Shown one piece after another: positions 61,813 to 64,000 of a stretch of 64,000 bases of DNA. The notes beneath the pieces were generated by a model. It did no database searches, had not been told where the DNA came from, and was given only the letters and a program-made list of their open reading frames with translations. The position numbers and the translations under genes were made by a program. Position 1 is the stretch's first letter; every line of letters starts with the position of its first letter. The stretch is from Emydura subglobosa (Eukaryota > Chordata > Testudines > Chelidae), in NCBI GenBank assembly GCA_007922225.1, contig ML679960.1, positions 7,666,844-7,730,843 on the forward strand, given 5' to 3'.

Positions 61813-63060
61813 GGATGGCCTCTGGGTACTACATGGCATAGTCGTCCATCATCACCAGGATGTACTGGTACCCAGCCACACAATCTTCCAAGAGTCCTAC
61901 AAAGTCCATCCCAAACTTCTCAAAGGGTATTCTGACTGGGTAAGTGGGGAGGGACTAGCAGAGTCTTTGAGGTCCTTTTGGGTCCTGCCCATTGGCATTC
62001 TGGGCATGATGCACAGTAGTCTTTGACCTCGCTGTGTACCCCCAGCCAGGAAAATCTGAGGATTACCCTTTCAAGGATTTTATGTGGAATTTCTTTGGGA
62101 CTAGCATTGGTACTTGTAACTTCCCTGGTTTGGGAATCTTTTGTAACCCGGTATAGTTTTCTCTTCCCTGTATTTGAAGCGGGGCCAGTGCTTCATCAGT
62201 TGCAAGTATACCCACACAGACTAATATCTTGGCCAGGCCTCTTTTTGTAGCCTGGTTATCTACTTCCCATGCCCATTTGTAGAAGCAATCCAGGAAGGGG
62301 CAGATGTGGAAGAAATGACCCCATTGCCTGCACATAAAACAAGTCCCAACTGAGGGCTTTTTCCCCACCCCTTTAGGGGGGAAATGGGTTACACATGGGG
62401 AGTCTTTCTTTGAGACCCGTTTCCTGTCCTGCCCTTTTTTCCCCTTGGAATAAGGCTTCTAGGCTTTGTCATGGCTGTGGATCATCCAGAGGCCAGACTT
62501 GGCATTTGATCCCGTTGATTGCCCCCCTCAGTGAGTCTGGATTTCTGCAATGACTGCTCCTCTACGGCAAGCATCTTTGGTTTTTGGTGTCACTGTCATT
62601 TGGCCTGTGGCTGTTAAATAATCTTCTGTCAACCTGGTTGCCTCAGCAACGTCTCAGGCTAATGTCGCAGAACCCACTTTTGTGCCCCCAGCTGGAAGAA
62701 CCTGTGAAAACTGTTCCAGTGCCTCTTCTTTGGCGACTGGCTCCTCTGTCCATTTGTCAGACTGGAGCCACCACCAACAGTTTTCCTTAAAGCTCTGGGA
62801 CACTGCACGAGGTTAGGCCCCCATCTTTCCTGACAGAAGCGTTATCGGTGGGTTTTTGCCATGACACTGAAGGTGACTGCCCATAATCTCCACCACATTA
62901 TGATGGTTGGCATTTGTTGGAAGAGTATTCTAGTGGCTGGGGCAGGGGGGAATCAGTTCCTCTTAAATGCAGAGGGGGGTTAGTATGAGAACCTGGGCCC
63001 TCCCACTCCACCGGGTCACCAAAGGCCACTCAAGAGCACTTTGTGGCTGCGCTCCTTCGG
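61813..63060 (-). pseudogene. deleted Ty3/gypsy-like retrotransposon (gag and integrase parts)
   Basis: In minus orientation the order is a SCAN-like capsid C-terminal segment (around 62630-62800, with EQFSQVLPAG followed by a stop-broken tail), then a CCHC zinc knuckle (CFMCRQWGHFFHIC, 62300-62341). After it comes an integrase N-terminal zinc-binding part (DYCASCPEC, about 61995-62025) and the start of the integrase core (GMDFVG near 61910; MMDDYAM, a stop, then YPEAIP near 61813-61860). Protease, reverse transcriptase and RNase H are absent, so gag was joined to integrase by a deletion. Stops and at least one frameshift show that it is dead. SCAN-like gag suggests the Gmr1-like group, which is an inference. 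No LTR or primer site was identified. Everything right of about 63060 is doubtful. Confidence 0.7.
62300..62341 (-). other. gag zinc knuckle (CX2CX4HX4C)
   Basis: The 14-residue pattern has Cys, Cys, His and Cys at the exact spacing of retroviral and gypsy nucleocapsid knuckles, which bind the packaged RNA. It sits near the start of a 101-codon open frame at 62063-62368 on the minus strand. Confidence 0.8.
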
Positions 63061-63128
63061 CCACTTCTTACCACCCACTCTATAGTCCAAGCTTTGCAGT
63101 CTGAAGCAAGAGTTACTGAAGAAAAGGT

Positions 63129-63266
63129 GAAAAATTCCAGAGCGGTAGCCGTGTTAGTCTGTATACAGCAAAAACAACTCAAATCCTGTAGCACCTTAAA
63201 GATTAACAAATTTCTGCAGGCATAAGCTTTCGTGGGCTGCAACCCACTTCATCAGACTCTTTTTTT
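63129..63266 (+). mobile_element. SINE-like element with 12-bp target duplication
   Basis: The head AGAGCGGTAGCCGTGTTAGT leads to TAGCACCTTAAAGATTAACA, CATAAGCTTTCGTGGGCTGC and CCACTTCATCAGACTC, then an oligo-T tail. TGAAGAAAAGGT flanks it exactly (63117-63128 and 63267-63278). It is the same broad family as 57374 by its head. It is common in turtle genomes as far as I recall. Confidence 0.85.
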
Positions 63267-63278
63267 TGAAGAAAAGGT

Positions 63279-64000
63279 ATTAACTGCACCTTTAGTCTTT
63301 CTGAGTTTAGCAGATAGGCTTCTCTTTTCCCAGAGGAATTGCTACAGCATCCTTTTTCAAGAGCTCCCAGCGCATATCCTTCTTTACGGCCTTGCCAGCC
63401 CTTTCTGAGCTGTTTGGCTTCCTTTCAAGATCCACCTTCATCTGGAGTATGCTCTACAGGTTTGGCTGGGCGAGGTCATCATAATGTGGGCTTTACACAT
63501 TCTGTCACAGGGAGTAAGCATCTTGCAAGTCAAGAGTTGTGAACCAATCTAGGGGATTCTATGGATGGGATTATGGAAGCGAAAATACTCAGCTAGAACC
63601 TGAGATGACAAATGAACTTGTTGAGTAACCTGAGATCAGAATAGGACATCAACCTCCTTTTCTCTTTGGAATTAGGAATTACAGAGAAGAAAATCCTCTG
63701 CCGCAGAATTTAGGGCCTCTATCTCATCCAGATGCAGCAGAGAGTTCACTTCTTGTTGTAGCAGATTCTTATAAAAGCGGTCCCTGAAATGTGATAGGAG
63801 TGAAGGGGTGAGGTAGAGGCAAAGACTGAGATAGCCCTTTTGAAATGAATTCAAGAATCAGTTTTGTTATTCCAGTCAACGAAAAGGAGTTTGAGCACCT
63901 TGCTGTTATGTGACCAAATGGGCCATGTGTCAGCCCCCACTCCAACTAAGCAGAATTTTTAAGGAAGCTATTGCTTTGAGGGAAGGATGTGGTTTCTCCA
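63279..64000. other. unassigned sequence at window end
   Basis: The stretch may continue the gypsy element in part (up to about 63520), but no motif confirms it. The rest shows no gene or repeat that I recognise. Confidence 0.3.

Larger units (their letters stand above)
52001..64000 (-). other. DMD: DMD intron 60 (partial)
   Basis: This is the intron upstream of exon 61 on the minus strand. Exon 60 (147 bp in human) was looked for by its peptide and not seen, so it lies beyond the right edge. The stretch holds a CR1 end, several hAT-like elements, a foldback SINE-like element, a deleted gypsy element and unique AT-rich DNA. About 53790-56178 and 57595-59900 have no repeat that I recognise. 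59540-59830 looks like unique and perhaps conserved sequence. Confidence 0.85.

Overview
The window is intronic DNA of a vertebrate, most likely a turtle. It carries two coding exons of the dystrophin gene (DMD) on the minus strand. Exon 61 (51922-52000, 79 bp) and exon 62 (32298-32358, 61 bp) are recognised from their peptides, their lengths, their intron phases and consensus splice sites. The rest is intron: part of intron 60 (52001-64000), all of intron 61 (32359-51921, 19,563 bp) and part of intron 62 (1-32297). I found no other cellular gene, RNA gene or CRISPR array. The other open reading frames are chance frames or lie inside transposon remnants.

The turtle assignment rests on the repeats. 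There are many CR1 LINE 3' ends closing in ATTCTATGA or CTTATGTTCTT, and many hAT-like short elements whose ends read like TATGTCTACACT / AGTGTAGACA. There is also a SINE-like family with a 'tagccgtgttagtctgta' type head, and several LTRs. I recognise these from memory of chelonian and crocodilian genomes; no repeat library was searched.

Layout in plus coordinates. 1-32297 (intron 62) holds an LTR at 6243-6800, CR1 copies (10718-11255, 21380-22931, 28890-29922), a probable CR1 ORF1 remnant near 19060-19370, hAT-like elements and a well-preserved solo LTR (30075-30910) whose U3 contains two perfect CArG boxes and one near-match. 32359-51921 (intron 61) holds foldback repeats (33335-33725, 34530-34668, a 490-bp palindrome at 46500-46990), a GC-rich hAT-like element (39206-39570), a minus-strand CR1 interrupted by a short element (42590-43450), a second interrupted LTR (47945-49045) and repeat-poor stretches. 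52001-64000 (intron 60) holds a CR1 end close to exon 61, several hAT-like elements, a hairpin SINE-like copy with target duplications (57374-57594) and an internally deleted Ty3/gypsy retrotransposon (61813-63060, minus).

Exons 61 and 62 together encode the C-terminal end of the dystrophin rod, hinge 4 and the first part of the WW domain, which helps bind beta-dystroglycan. In mammals the promoter and first exon of the short isoform Dp71 lie in intron 62. I looked for it in the 32 kb of that intron present here and did not find it. I see no previously undescribed system. The points most worth checking are the CArG-bearing LTR in a muscle gene, an AAAT tandem repeat abutting the exon 62 acceptor, the long palindromes, and the gag-to-integrase deletion.
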